Assembly (NCBI GenBank): GCA_963974125.1
Contig: CAXBCH010000014.1
Span: 1-64,000, forward strand
Direction: 5' to 3'
From: Haliea sp963974125
GTDB taxonomy: Bacteria; Pseudomonadota; Gammaproteobacteria; Pseudomonadales; Halieaceae
Length of the DNA stretch: 64,000 nucleotides
How positions within the stretch are numbered: the stretch's first letter is position 1; each line of letters starts with the position of its first letter. The position numbers and the translations under genes are program-made. Below are positions 6,603-15,331 of this stretch, one piece after another. The notes under the pieces are model-generated. The model did no database searches. It was not told where the DNA came from and worked only from the letters and a program-made list of their open reading frames with translations.

Positions 6603-9452
6603 ATGACCGGGAAAAATTTGGGGAAAACACGCCTCGCGCACGCTGTGCGCGAGCATGCCTCGCGCCTGGCAGGGGTTTCGCTGGCAGTTGCCGTGTCAAC
6701 GCTGCCAGCTGGCGCCGTCCTGGCCCAGGGTGCTGGCGAAGGTGTTCTGGAAGAGGTAATTGTCACCTCCGCGGCGACCCGGCTGCAGTCCGGGTTCGAG
6801 TCGCCGAAGCCGGTGACCACGGTCAGCCGGGAACAGCTTGACGCGAGGGGGCTGGTCAATGTGGCCGACTTCCTCAATGAGATCCCGTCCTTCATCGGCA
6901 CCAACACGCCGGCCACGACCACGCTCTCGTCCAGCCTCAATGGTGCCAACCTGCTCGATCTGCGCGGCCTGGGCCCGAACCGGACCCTGGTGCTCGTGGA
7001 CCGGCGCCGCTTCACCCCGACCAATGATACCGGGGTGGTGAACATCAACGTGATTCCGCAGTCCCTGATCCGGAATGTGGAGGTGGTTACCGGGGGGGCC
7101 TCCGCACAGTGGGGTTCCGACGCGGTGGCCGGAGTCGTAAACCTCCAGCTCGATCGCGAATTCGAGGGTGCCCGGGTCGATGCCCGCTATGGCGAGGCCG
7201 GTGAGGGTGATGCGGAGACAGAGTTTGTCTCCTTTGCCTTCGGGGTTGCGAGCGATGATGGCCGCAGCCACCTGGTCATCGGTGGCGACATGGAAAATCA
7301 TGATGGTGTCGTCAACCAGAGTGATCGCGACTGGGGTCGGGAGCGTTGGGGGATTGTCGGCAATCCGCTGGATACCGGTCCCGATGATGGCATTCCGGCA
7401 CGTCTTATTACTCGCGATGTGGTGCTGGGCCTGGGTACCCCCGGTGGTTACCTGCCGCTGGCACTCGGCAATCATCCCGCCGTGGCCCAGACCCGCTTTG
7501 GTCCCGCTGGCGAGTGGCTGCCCTATGACATCGGTGCATTTCCGATTCCCAGTGCATTTGCCGCGCTGCCCTTCCAAGTGGGGGGTGACGGCACCCCGTT
7601 CGGCGATCCCGCCAGTCTCTCGGCGCCCTATGACCGCAAGTCTTTCATGGCCATTGCCAGCCACGATCTCACGGCCAGTGTCACCCTGTTTGCGGAAGCA
7701 TCCTGGGGCAAGACCAGTTCCAGAAACGAGACCGTGCACCCGTGGAGCTTCATCGGCGGCGGTCCGGATATCATTGCTGCGGATAACCCGTTCATACCGG
7801 ACCCGCTGCAGCAGGTCATGGCGGAGAACGCCATCCCTGTGCTGGTAATGGCCCGCACCAATCTTGATCATGGGGCGATCACCTCGGATACCACCAACGA
7901 GACCACGCGCTTTCTGGCGGGGCTGAAGGGTGACTTTGCGGACGCCTGGCGCTGGGAGGTGACGGCGGCGACTGGCACCACCGACTCCCAGGCTCTGCAG
8001 TTCGACAATGTCATCAAGGCCAACCGCAACTTTGCCATTGACGCAGTACGCGATCCCGCCAGTGGAGATATCGTGTGTCGGGCAAACCTTGGTGGCGCCA
8101 ATGGCGCCCCAGGATGCGTACCGCTGAACCTGTTTGGCAATGGTGCTCCCAGCCAGGCCGCTCTTGACTATATCCACGGCACCGCCAGCCTGCAGTGGGA
8201 AGTCCGGCAGAAAGTGTTTGCGGCATCCATGAGCGGTGAACTGCTGGACTTGCCCGCGGGGCCGGTTGCGCTGGCGTTCGGGGCAGAGTACCGGGAGGAG
8301 AGCTCGTCCACTACACCCGACAAGACCGCGGTGGAAGGGGGATATTTCATTACCAACGTGGTGCCGCTGGAAGGCGAGTACGACGTGTCCGAGGTGTTCA
8401 TGGAGGCGGGGCTTCCGGTGCTGGCGGGCGTCAACGGCATGAACCTGGATGTCAATGCCGCGATTCGTTACACCGATTACAGCACCAGCGGTGGCGAGAA
8501 TACCTGGCAACTGGGGGCAACCTTCAGCCCCTATCAGGATCTCACTTTCCGCGGTACGGTCTCGCGCGACATTCGCGCGCCGAATATCGGCGAGCTGTTC
8601 CAGACCTCGCGCCTGTTTTTCCAGAACCTGGTCGACCCCTTTAGCGGGGGAGTGTCCCGCCTGATCCAGGTGCCGGTGGGTGGCAACACCGAGCTGGCGC
8701 CCGAGGAATCGGATACCGTGACCTTTGGTGCCGTGTACCAGCCCGGGTGGCTGGACGGGTTGAGTCTGTCGGCGGACTGGTACCAGATCGAGATCGATGA
8801 CGCCATCGGCAGCCTGCCGGCACAGACCGTTGTCGACACCTGCTTTGCAACTGGCGCTCTCTGTGAGTTGGTGACTCTGCAGAACGGCGAATTGTTCCGG
8901 GTGCAGGAGAATCTGGTCAACGTGGCACAGCGCAACGTCGAGGGAGTAGATCTGGAGGCGGTCTACGAAGTACCGGAACTGATGGGCGGTACCCTGACAC
9001 TGCGCTGGCTGGCGAGCTATGTTGAAGAGCAATCGTTCTCTCCTGATGGCATCACTGTATTGGATGATGCCGGCGTGGTGGGTCCGGACGCCGCGGGCGA
9101 TAATCCGACGCCTGAATGGCGCTGGAACCTTTCCGGTGACTACCGGATCGGGCAGCTTGGCGTGACCGCACAATTGCGCTACGTCGGCGGTGGCGATTAT
9201 CTGGCGGACCAGACAATCGAAGATATCAATGACAATGATGTGGACGATGTCTACTACGTCAATCTGGGCGCTCGCTACGATATTCCCTGGGGCGACAGCA
9301 GCAATCTGCAGCTCTATGGCGGGGTCAACAACGCGTTCGACCAGGATCCGCCCGTTGCGCCGGTCGATTTCATCAATAATCTGGGGACCAACAATCAACT
9401 GTACGATGTCGTCGGCCGCTATTTCTTTGGCGGTGTGAGACTCACTTTCTAG
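6603..9452 (+). CDS. TonB-dependent outer membrane receptor
   Basis: 949 aa outer-membrane active-transport channel. Signal peptide about 1-41 (cleavage after LAQ), then a TonB-box-like EEVIVTS, a plug domain about 65-185, and a long beta-barrel ending in an aromatic-rich strand with terminal phenylalanine. This is the large, peptide- or oligomer-importing style of receptor rather than a short siderophore type; two cysteines in extracellular-loop regions are visible. Start ATG has GGAG upstream. Two N-acyl-D-amino-acid deacylase-family lipoproteins follow, the first 40 bases later, and a shared operator precedes it, so its cargo is probably D-amino-acid-containing or N-acylated peptides. Cargo is inference. 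Confidence 0.93.
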   Translation: MTGKNLGKTRLAHAVREHASRLAGVSLAVAVSTLPAGAVLAQGAGEGVLEEVIVTSAATRLQSGFESPKPVTTVSREQLDARGLVNVADFLNEIPSFIGTNTPATTTLSSSLNGANLLDLRGLGPNRTLVLVDRRRFTPTNDTGVVNINVIPQSLIRNVEVVTGGASAQWGSDAVAGVVNLQLDREFEGARVDARYGEAGEGDAETEFVSFAFGVASDDGRSHLVIGGDMENHDGVVNQSDRDWGRERWGIVGNPLDTGPDDGIPARLITRDVVLGLGTPGGYLPLALGNHPAVAQTRFGPAGEWLPYDIGAFPIPSAFAALPFQVGGDGTPFGDPASLSAPYDRKSFMAIASHDLTASVTLFAEASWGKTSSRNETVHPWSFIGGGPDIIAADNPFIPDPLQQVMAENAIPVLVMARTNLDHGAITSDTTNETTRFLAGLKGDFADAWRWEVTAATGTTDSQALQFDNVIKANRNFAIDAVRDPASGDIVCRANLGGANGAPGCVPLNLFGNGAPSQAALDYIHGTASLQWEVRQKVFAASMSGELLDLPAGPVALAFGAEYREESSSTTPDKTAVEGGYFITNVVPLEGEYDVSEVFMEAGLPVLAGVNGMNLDVNAAIRYTDYSTSGGENTWQLGATFSPYQDLTFRGTVSRDIRAPNIGELFQTSRLFFQNLVDPFSGGVSRLIQVPVGGNTELAPEESDTVTFGAVYQPGWLDGLSLSADWYQIEIDDAIGSLPAQTVVDTCFATGALCELVTLQNGELFRVQENLVNVAQRNVEGVDLEAVYEVPELMGGTLTLRWLASYVEEQSFSPDGITVLDDAGVVGPDAAGDNPTPEWRWNLSGDYRIGQLGVTAQLRYVGGGDYLADQTIEDINDNDVDDVYYVNLGARYDIPWGDSSNLQLYGGVNNAFDQDPPVAPVDFINNLGTNNQLYDVVGRYFFGGVRLTF

Positions 9453-9492
9453 CACCGCGCTGCCGCACCACTAATTACAGGGAGTCTTCAAC

Positions 9493-11217
9493 ATGAATCC
9501 AAGACACATTTTCCGGGGGCTGGTCATGGCCCCAATGCTGATGCTTGCCGCCGCCTGCTCGGAGCAGTCCGGCCAGGCCCAGGCAGTGGCATCAACACCT
9601 GCCGGGGCAACACAGTATGACCTGGTTCTGCGCAATGGCACGGTCGTTGATGGCACTGGCAAGGACGCTTACGCGGCGGACCTCGCGATCGTGGGTGGTC
9701 GCATCGTCGCCATTGGCGAGCTGGATGCCGCCGCTGCAGGAGAGGTGATCGATGTCAGCGGCAAGATCGTTGCACCGGGCTTTATCGATGTGCATTCGCA
9801 TGCGGACCGTGCCCTGGATGATCCATCCACCGCAGCAATTGAGGGCTTCCTGCGCCAGGGCGTGACGACCGCTGTCTATGGTGTGGACGGCTTTCTCGAC
9901 CTCGAGCGCATGCAACGCTATGCCGAGCTCGGTGAGCAGGGCGGGATGGGGATAAATTTCATGGCCTACATCGGCCACAACGCGGTGCGTCGGGAAGTGA
10001 TGGGGATGGACAATCGGGAACCGGACCCGACCGAACTGCAACAGATGCAGGACATCGTCAGGGATGCCATGGAGTTCGGCGCGGCGGGCCTGTCCACGGG
10101 CCTGATGTATCTGCCGGGCAGCTACGCGAGCACCGAGGAGGTAGTGGCCCTGGCAAAGGTCACCGCGCCCTATGGCGGGGTCTATGACTCGCACGTGCGT
10201 GATCCCGCCAAGAACCTGCTGGCATCGCACCAGGAGTGTCTGGACATTGGCCTCGCGGCCGGTGTGGACCCGCACCCGGGCCACATCAAGGCAGTGGGCG
10301 CGGCAAACTTCGGCAAGGGCCCCGACATTGTCAACCTGGTCGAGGCTGGTATTGCGCGCGGGCAGAATGTCACCGTTGATCTGTACCCCTATGATGGCGC
10401 CGCCACCGCCCCGGTGATCGCGCTGCTTTATCCCGGTAACGACGAGCGTGGCAAGACTCTCAGGCAACGTATGGCGGGCATCATGAGCGACGAACCAGCC
10501 GCAGGGGATACCATGGAGCAACTGACGCAGGATCTGCGTCAGTACTGGCGGGACAGTGCCGGACAACCAGAGATTCTGGCACAGGCCAGGGCAATCACCG
10601 AGGAGCCCCCCGAGGGCCTGTACAGCTGGGTCGAAGTAGTGGGCTACCAGTCGATGCGGGTCGTCGTCAGCGAAAACAAGGAGTATGAAGGACGGATGGT
10701 CGTGGATCTGGCGGAGGATCTGGACATCACCCCGTTCGAACTGTACCGGCAATTGATCGTCGCGGAAGGTGACAATGCCATGGTTACACTGGGCGCAATT
10801 CAGGAGGATGACATCCGTGTGGTCATGCGCCAGCCCTGGGCGATGATTTCCTCCGATGGTGCCGAAGTCGATCCGGAACATCCGCGCGGCAGGGGAACGT
10901 TTCCGAGAGTACTGGGCCGGTATGTGAGGGAGTGGGGTGTGTTGAGCCTCGAAGAGGCCGTGCACAAGATGTCCGGATTGCCGGCGCAGTATCTCAAGCT
11001 GACCGATCGCGGGGTCCTGCGCGAAGGTGCCGTCGCCGACATCGTGGTATTTGATCCGGAGACAGTGATTGACCGCGCTACCTGGGCGGAGCCCACGTTG
11101 TATGCCGAGGGTGTGGAGCACGTGTTTATCAACGGTGACGCAGCGTTGCTGCACGGTGCGGTGAGTGAAAGCAGGCACGGACGGTTTGTGCCGTTTGCGC
11201 CGGATGTTACCGAGTAG
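9493..11217 (+). CDS. N-acyl-D-amino-acid deacylase family amidohydrolase, lipoprotein
   Basis: 574 aa amidohydrolase that hydrolyses N-acyl-D-amino acids to D-amino acid plus acid (D-aminoacylase family). The signal peptide ends in a lipobox with Cys22, so it is a membrane-anchored periplasmic protein. The metal-binding HxH is intact (H101, H103, within FIDVHSHAD), with further candidate ligands in YDSHVRD (about 230) and HIKAVG (about 258). ISSDG and HPRGRGTFPRVLGRYVRE mark the C-terminal part of the barrel. The usual NCG cysteine segment after the HxH strand reads YGVDG here, so the bridging ligand differs. AGGGAG precedes the ATG. It probably supplies free D-Glu or other D-amino acids to the permease and DgcN. 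Confidence 0.88.
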   Translation: MNPRHIFRGLVMAPMLMLAAACSEQSGQAQAVASTPAGATQYDLVLRNGTVVDGTGKDAYAADLAIVGGRIVAIGELDAAAAGEVIDVSGKIVAPGFIDVHSHADRALDDPSTAAIEGFLRQGVTTAVYGVDGFLDLERMQRYAELGEQGGMGINFMAYIGHNAVRREVMGMDNREPDPTELQQMQDIVRDAMEFGAAGLSTGLMYLPGSYASTEEVVALAKVTAPYGGVYDSHVRDPAKNLLASHQECLDIGLAAGVDPHPGHIKAVGAANFGKGPDIVNLVEAGIARGQNVTVDLYPYDGAATAPVIALLYPGNDERGKTLRQRMAGIMSDEPAAGDTMEQLTQDLRQYWRDSAGQPEILAQARAITEEPPEGLYSWVEVVGYQSMRVVVSENKEYEGRMVVDLAEDLDITPFELYRQLIVAEGDNAMVTLGAIQEDDIRVVMRQPWAMISSDGAEVDPEHPRGRGTFPRVLGRYVREWGVLSLEEAVHKMSGLPAQYLKLTDRGVLREGAVADIVVFDPETVIDRATWAEPTLYAEGVEHVFINGDAALLHGAVSESRHGRFVPFAPDVTE

Positions 11218-11328
11218 TCGATTCCCCGCCGAACCCGGGCCTGTGGGGCGGTCGCGCCGTTTGTCGCCGTGACACGCCCCCCGCGCAGGGCCATGTATTC
11301 CCGCTTCGGTCACAAGGAGCCCTCGCCC

Positions 11329-13062
11329 ATGCTGCTCTCCATTCGCGTACTCACCACCCTGCTGGTACTGCTGCTCGTCACAGGCTGCAGCGAGCGCCAG
11401 CAGGAGCAGACACCGGATGTCCCCGCTTCCCGCTACGATCTCATTATTGACAATGGTGTGGTCTACGACGGCTCGGGCGCGGCGCCCGTTCACGCCGGCA
11501 TCGCCATTACCGGGGACCGCATCGTCGCCATGGGCGATCTTCAGGGTGCCGTTGCCGAGCGCAGGCTGGACGCCGGGGGGCTGGCGGTCGCTCCGGGGTT
11601 TATCAACATGCTGAGCTGGGCCACCGAGACCCTGATCGAGGACGGGCGCGGCCTCTCCGACATCGCCCAGGGCGTGACCCTGGAAGTGTTCGGCGAGGGC
11701 TGGTCCATGGGGCCGCTCACCGAGGCGATGAAAGAAGAGGATCGCCAGCGCCAGACCGATATCCGTTATGACATTGAGTGGACCACGCTGGGCGAATATC
11801 TGGAATTCCTCGAGCGCCGCGGCGTGTCCCCCAATGTCGCGTCGTTCGTCGGTGCCACGACCCTGCGCATCAAGCACATTGGTTACGAGGACCGCGCGCC
11901 CACCCCTGCCGAGTTGCAGGGAATGCGCGACGATGTGGCGCTGGCCATGGAGGAGGGCGCCATGGGCGTCGGCTCCTCGCTGATCTACATGCCGGCCTTC
12001 TACGCGGATACCGACGAATTGATTGCCCTGGTGGATGTGGCTGCCGAGTACGGTGGTTCCTACGTCACCCACATGCGCTCGGAGGGCAACCGGCTACTGG
12101 AAGCGGTGGATGAAGTGCTGGCCATTGCCGAGGCCACGGGAGCGGCAGTGGAAATCTATCATCTGAAAGCGGCGGGCAAGGACAATTGGCAGAAAATGGA
12201 CCAGGTCATCGACCGGATCAATGCGGCCCGCGCCGAGGGCGTGGATATCCGCGCCAACATGTATACCTATACGGCGGGCTCGACCGGCCTCAATGCCGCC
12301 ATGCCACCCTGGGTGCAGGAAGGCGGTTTCGATGCCTGGGTGGCCCGGCTGCGGGATCCGGAAATTCGCGCCCGCCTGCTGGAAGACATCGAGACACCGA
12401 CGGATGCCTGGGAAAATATCTACCTGGCCTCCGGTGGCGCCGACAATGTTCTGCTGGTGGGGTTTCGCAGCGACGCATTGAAACCACTTGCCGGCAAGAC
12501 CCTGGCGGAAGTTGCCGCCATGCGCGGCAGTACGCCGGCCGAGACCATGATCGACCTGGTGATCGAGGACAACAGCCGGGTCGATGCGGTCTATTTCATG
12601 ATGTCGGAAGAGAACCTGGTCAAGCAGATCGCCCAGCCCTGGATGAGTTTCCAGTCCGACGCCGCGGCACTCGCCCCGGAGGGTGTGTTCCTGAACAGCA
12701 GTACCCATCCCCGCGCCTACGGCAATTTCGCCCGCCTGCTGGGGAAGTATGTGCGTGAGGAGGGCGTGATTCCGCTGCAGGAGGCAGTGCGCCGGCTGAC
12801 GTCGCTGCCTGCCAGCAATCTCGGGCTCGCCGATCGGGGGCTGCTGGCAGCGGGTCATTATGCTGATATCGTGATCTTTGATCCCGACACCATCCAGGAC
12901 AATGCCACGTATCTGCAGCCACACCAATTGGCCACGGGTGTGCGCCACGTATTCGTCAACGGTGAGCAGGTGCTGGCCGACGGTGTGCATACCGGCGCCC
13001 TGCCGGGACGCGTTGTTCGCGGTCCGGGGTATCAGGGTGCAGATGGGGGAGCGGCGCGGTAA
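11329..13062 (+). CDS. N-acyl-D-amino-acid deacylase paralogue lacking the HxH motif, lipoprotein
   Basis: 577 aa second amidohydrolase of the same family. Lipobox VTGC gives lipidated Cys20. ATG at 11329 is preceded by AAGGAG; upstream in-frame starts at 11269 and 11293 would bury the signal peptide. The later family segments remain: YVTHMRSE (about 245), YHLKAAG (about 280), FQSDAA (about 440) and HPRAYGNFARLLGKYVRE. At the position of the metal-binding HxH the sequence reads FINMLSWAT, so both histidines are replaced (Leu95, Trp97). The protein is otherwise full length, so this is a divergent subfamily, not a pseudogene: perhaps single-metal, different substrate, or non-catalytic. Cotranscribed with the previous gene (111-base gap). 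Confidence 0.82.
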   Translation: MLLSIRVLTTLLVLLLVTGCSERQQEQTPDVPASRYDLIIDNGVVYDGSGAAPVHAGIAITGDRIVAMGDLQGAVAERRLDAGGLAVAPGFINMLSWATETLIEDGRGLSDIAQGVTLEVFGEGWSMGPLTEAMKEEDRQRQTDIRYDIEWTTLGEYLEFLERRGVSPNVASFVGATTLRIKHIGYEDRAPTPAELQGMRDDVALAMEEGAMGVGSSLIYMPAFYADTDELIALVDVAAEYGGSYVTHMRSEGNRLLEAVDEVLAIAEATGAAVEIYHLKAAGKDNWQKMDQVIDRINAARAEGVDIRANMYTYTAGSTGLNAAMPPWVQEGGFDAWVARLRDPEIRARLLEDIETPTDAWENIYLASGGADNVLLVGFRSDALKPLAGKTLAEVAAMRGSTPAETMIDLVIEDNSRVDAVYFMMSEENLVKQIAQPWMSFQSDAAALAPEGVFLNSSTHPRAYGNFARLLGKYVREEGVIPLQEAVRRLTSLPASNLGLADRGLLAAGHYADIVIFDPDTIQDNATYLQPHQLATGVRHVFVNGEQVLADGVHTGALPGRVVRGPGYQGADGGAAR

Positions 13063-13140
13063 CGCCCGGCAAGCCCGGGGGTAGTACCCGCCAGCTTCTC
13101 GCCTGTGGTAAGCTCCCACCAGCAGCTTCAGGGGGAAATC

Positions 13141-13464
13141 ATGATTCGCACGACTGTCCTCAAGGCGGCCACTGTGGCCGCATTTGCACTGGCATTGCCG
13201 GCCTGCACCTGGGTAAAAATCCCCGACGATGCGCGCGCGGTTGCGATTGTCGAAGCCAGTGCGGTCGGCAATTGCCAGCGTCTGGGCAATGTGTCGACCA
13301 ATGTCGCCTGGAAAGTGGCGGGCATCAAGCGCGGGGAAAACAAGGTCCGGGTCGAGCTGGACAACCTCGCCCGCGAGCGCACGTTCGGCATGGGCGGCAA
13401 TACCATGGTGCGGGAATCCATCAACGAGGGCACCGGCGAGTACATCGCCTACAAGTGTCCCTGA
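13141..13464 (+). CDS. small lipoprotein resembling DUF4156
   Basis: 107 aa. A signal peptide ends in the lipobox LPAC (Cys21), followed by an 86-residue domain with two further cysteines (about 44 and 106), like the small DUF4156 lipoproteins of Gammaproteobacteria. The ATG at 13141 is chosen because AGGGGG lies just upstream; an in-frame start at 13105 would add a hydrophilic tail before the signal. Function unknown. It follows the deacylase by 78 bases, could share its transcript, and ends at a hairpin. The family call is from overall appearance and should be treated as moderate. Confidence 0.78.
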   Translation: MIRTTVLKAATVAAFALALPACTWVKIPDDARAVAIVEASAVGNCQRLGNVSTNVAWKVAGIKRGENKVRVELDNLARERTFGMGGNTMVRESINEGTGEYIAYKCP

Positions 13465-13480
13465 GTTTGCTGCTCAGGGA
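13458..13480. terminator. hairpin between convergent lipoprotein and ggt genes
   Basis: TCCCTGAG (13458-13465), loop of seven bases, CTCAGGGA (13473-13480): a perfect 8-bp stem that contains the stop codons of both converging genes. No T-run follows on either strand, so it may stop polymerase weakly, or act as a shared 3' end that protects both messages. Confidence 0.5.
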
Positions 13481-15168
13481 TTGCGGGTTACCGGCTGCGC
13501 CACGCCCCTGCCGCGGCTGTCGGCGGCCGCCTCAATACCGTCTTCTGTCACCTGTACAGCCTGGATGTCGCCAAGGTCGCCCCAGTCATTGGGTTCCACG
13601 GCATAACCCATTTTTTCCAGGGCCAGCCGGGTGCTGGCGCTGATCTGGCGCCGGTCATGGCGGAGCAAGTACGCCTGCGGCAACTGGTGGTGAAAACGGG
13701 TGGCGTCGACCGCGGCCTGCAGCGGCATGCCGAAATCGTACAGGTTGAGGATTACCTGGAACACGGAGGTGAAGATGGTGCTGCCGCCCGGCGTGCCAAT
13801 CACCAGCGCGGGTCTGCCATCCGCCAGCAGAATGGTCGGGGTCATGGAGGACAGCATCCGCCGGCCGGGCGCGATCGCATTGCGCTCGTTGCCGATCACC
13901 CCGAAGGCGTTGGGCACGCCGGGCTTGGCCGAGAAGTCGTCCATTTCATTGTTGAGCAGGAAGCCGGCACCTTCCACCACCACGCCGGAACCGAAGTCCC
14001 AGTTCAGGGTGTAGGTCAGTGCGACGGCGTTGCCGTCGCCATCGAGAATTGAGAAGTGGGTAGTGTCCGGTGACTCCAGGCCCGGCGGCACCGCTGCGGG
14101 ACTCGAGATGCGGGTGGGGTCGATGCCACTGGCTCGTGCATTCAGGTAGTCCGGGTCCAGCAGGTCGGCCACGGGCACATCCACATGATCGGGGTCGCCG
14201 AGGTACGCGGCGCGGTCCGCGAATGCGCGCTTCTTCAGTTCCGCGAGCAGATGCAGGTAGGGCGCTGAATTGTGCGCCAGGCCGGCAAAGAGGGGGGTGG
14301 TAGCGTCGCGCAGCGCCAGCAGCTGCAGCAGGGCAATCCCGCCGGAACTGGGGGGCGGAGCCGACAGCACGGTGAAGTGCCGCCACTGCAACTGCAGGGG
14401 CTCGCGCCACTGTGCCTCGTAGTCCGCGAGGTCCTGCAGCGTGATCAGGCCGCCGCTGCGCTGCATCTGCGCGACCAGCAGGCGGGCGGTTGCGCCCCGG
14501 TAGAAGTCCTCGGGGTCGGCGGCGATGCGCTCCAGGGTGGCCGCCAGCGCAGCTTGTTGGAACATTTCTCCAGCGTTCATGTCGCCAAAGTGGTCGCCGA
14601 AATTGGTCTCTCCCGCGATCTCGCCGACCTTGTCACGGGCCAGTGCCGCAAGATCCGCCGGGACCTCGAAGCCCTCGCGCGCCAAACTGATGGCCGGCTG
14701 CAGCAGGCGGCTCCAGGGCAGGCTGCCATGGCGCGCATGGGCCCGCTGCAGGCCACGGACGGTGCCGGGCACGCCGGAAGCGAGGCCGCCGACAAGCGAT
14801 GCCCGTTGCACGAATTCGCCGTCCTCGTCCAGGTACATGTCGCGGCTCGCGGCCTGCGGTGCCTGTTCGCGAAAGTCGAGAAACTGCGCCTCGCCGTCGA
14901 TAACGCCGAGCATAAAGCCGCCGCCGCCGATATTGCCCGCTTCCGGGTAGGTCACCGCGAGCACGAAGGCCGCGGCGACCGCGGCATCGACCGCGTTGCC
15001 ACCTTCCTCCAGCACCTGCGCGGCGGCTGCCGCCGAGTAGCGGTCGGGCATGGCGATGGCGCCGCCGGAAGCGGCCCAGCCGTGGCAGGCGCCGAGTAGC
15101 AGCAGGCTGCTGCAGAGCGCGGCCAGATGGCGGCGGAGGGCTGGCTTGACTGAATGCAGGCAGTGAAT
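13474..15168 (-). CDS. ggt: gamma-glutamyltransferase, exported, with apparent non-ATG start
   Basis: Hydrolyses or transfers gamma-glutamyl groups from glutathione and gamma-glutamyl peptides; as an Ntn hydrolase it self-cleaves before a catalytic threonine. That site is visible as DTTHFSILD followed by GNAVALTYTLN, and the substrate-binding MLSSMTPT and GTPGGST segments follow. The first in-frame ATG (15051) starts inside the mature protein (525 aa). Upstream the frame stays open and encodes KPALRRHLAALCSSLLLLGAC, a convincing lipoprotein signal peptide, but offers no ATG, GTG or TTG. ATT at 15168 has GGGGAG seven bases before it and is my choice; CTG at 15159 or a sequence error are alternatives. 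It may release D- or L-Glu from gamma-linked polymers. Confidence 0.85.
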   Translation of the reverse strand: MHCLHSVKPALRRHLAALCSSLLLLGACHGWAASGGAIAMPDRYSAAAAAQVLEEGGNAVDAAVAAAFVLAVTYPEAGNIGGGGFMLGVIDGEAQFLDFREQAPQAASRDMYLDEDGEFVQRASLVGGLASGVPGTVRGLQRAHARHGSLPWSRLLQPAISLAREGFEVPADLAALARDKVGEIAGETNFGDHFGDMNAGEMFQQAALAATLERIAADPEDFYRGATARLLVAQMQRSGGLITLQDLADYEAQWREPLQLQWRHFTVLSAPPPSSGGIALLQLLALRDATTPLFAGLAHNSAPYLHLLAELKKRAFADRAAYLGDPDHVDVPVADLLDPDYLNARASGIDPTRISSPAAVPPGLESPDTTHFSILDGDGNAVALTYTLNWDFGSGVVVEGAGFLLNNEMDDFSAKPGVPNAFGVIGNERNAIAPGRRMLSSMTPTILLADGRPALVIGTPGGSTIFTSVFQVILNLYDFGMPLQAAVDATRFHHQLPQAYLLRHDRRQISASTRLALEKMGYAVEPNDWGDLGDIQAVQVTEDGIEAAADSRGRGVAQPVTRNP

Positions 15169-15331
15169 GGCAGTTCTCCCCGGGGAGTTGTAGTAGTCTG
15201 GTTGTGTATTGAACGCTGCGGACAGGCCGTGGTCAACGGCGGGCTTTGGCGGTTTCCGGTGCGATGGCGCCCCGGGGCTCCCTTGGGCATAATGGCTGCC
15301 TGATTTCGGGGCACGGGCAGCGCGTCAGCAG

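Noticed and set aside
6696..9455. 919-codon open frame antisense to the TonB receptor
   Set aside because: Shadow of the GC-rich receptor gene; translation has no domain pattern and the plus-strand product is a clear receptor.
9592..12072. 826-codon antisense open frame across both deacylase genes
   Set aside because: It spans two real genes and their spacer on the other strand, with no ribosome site or protein features.
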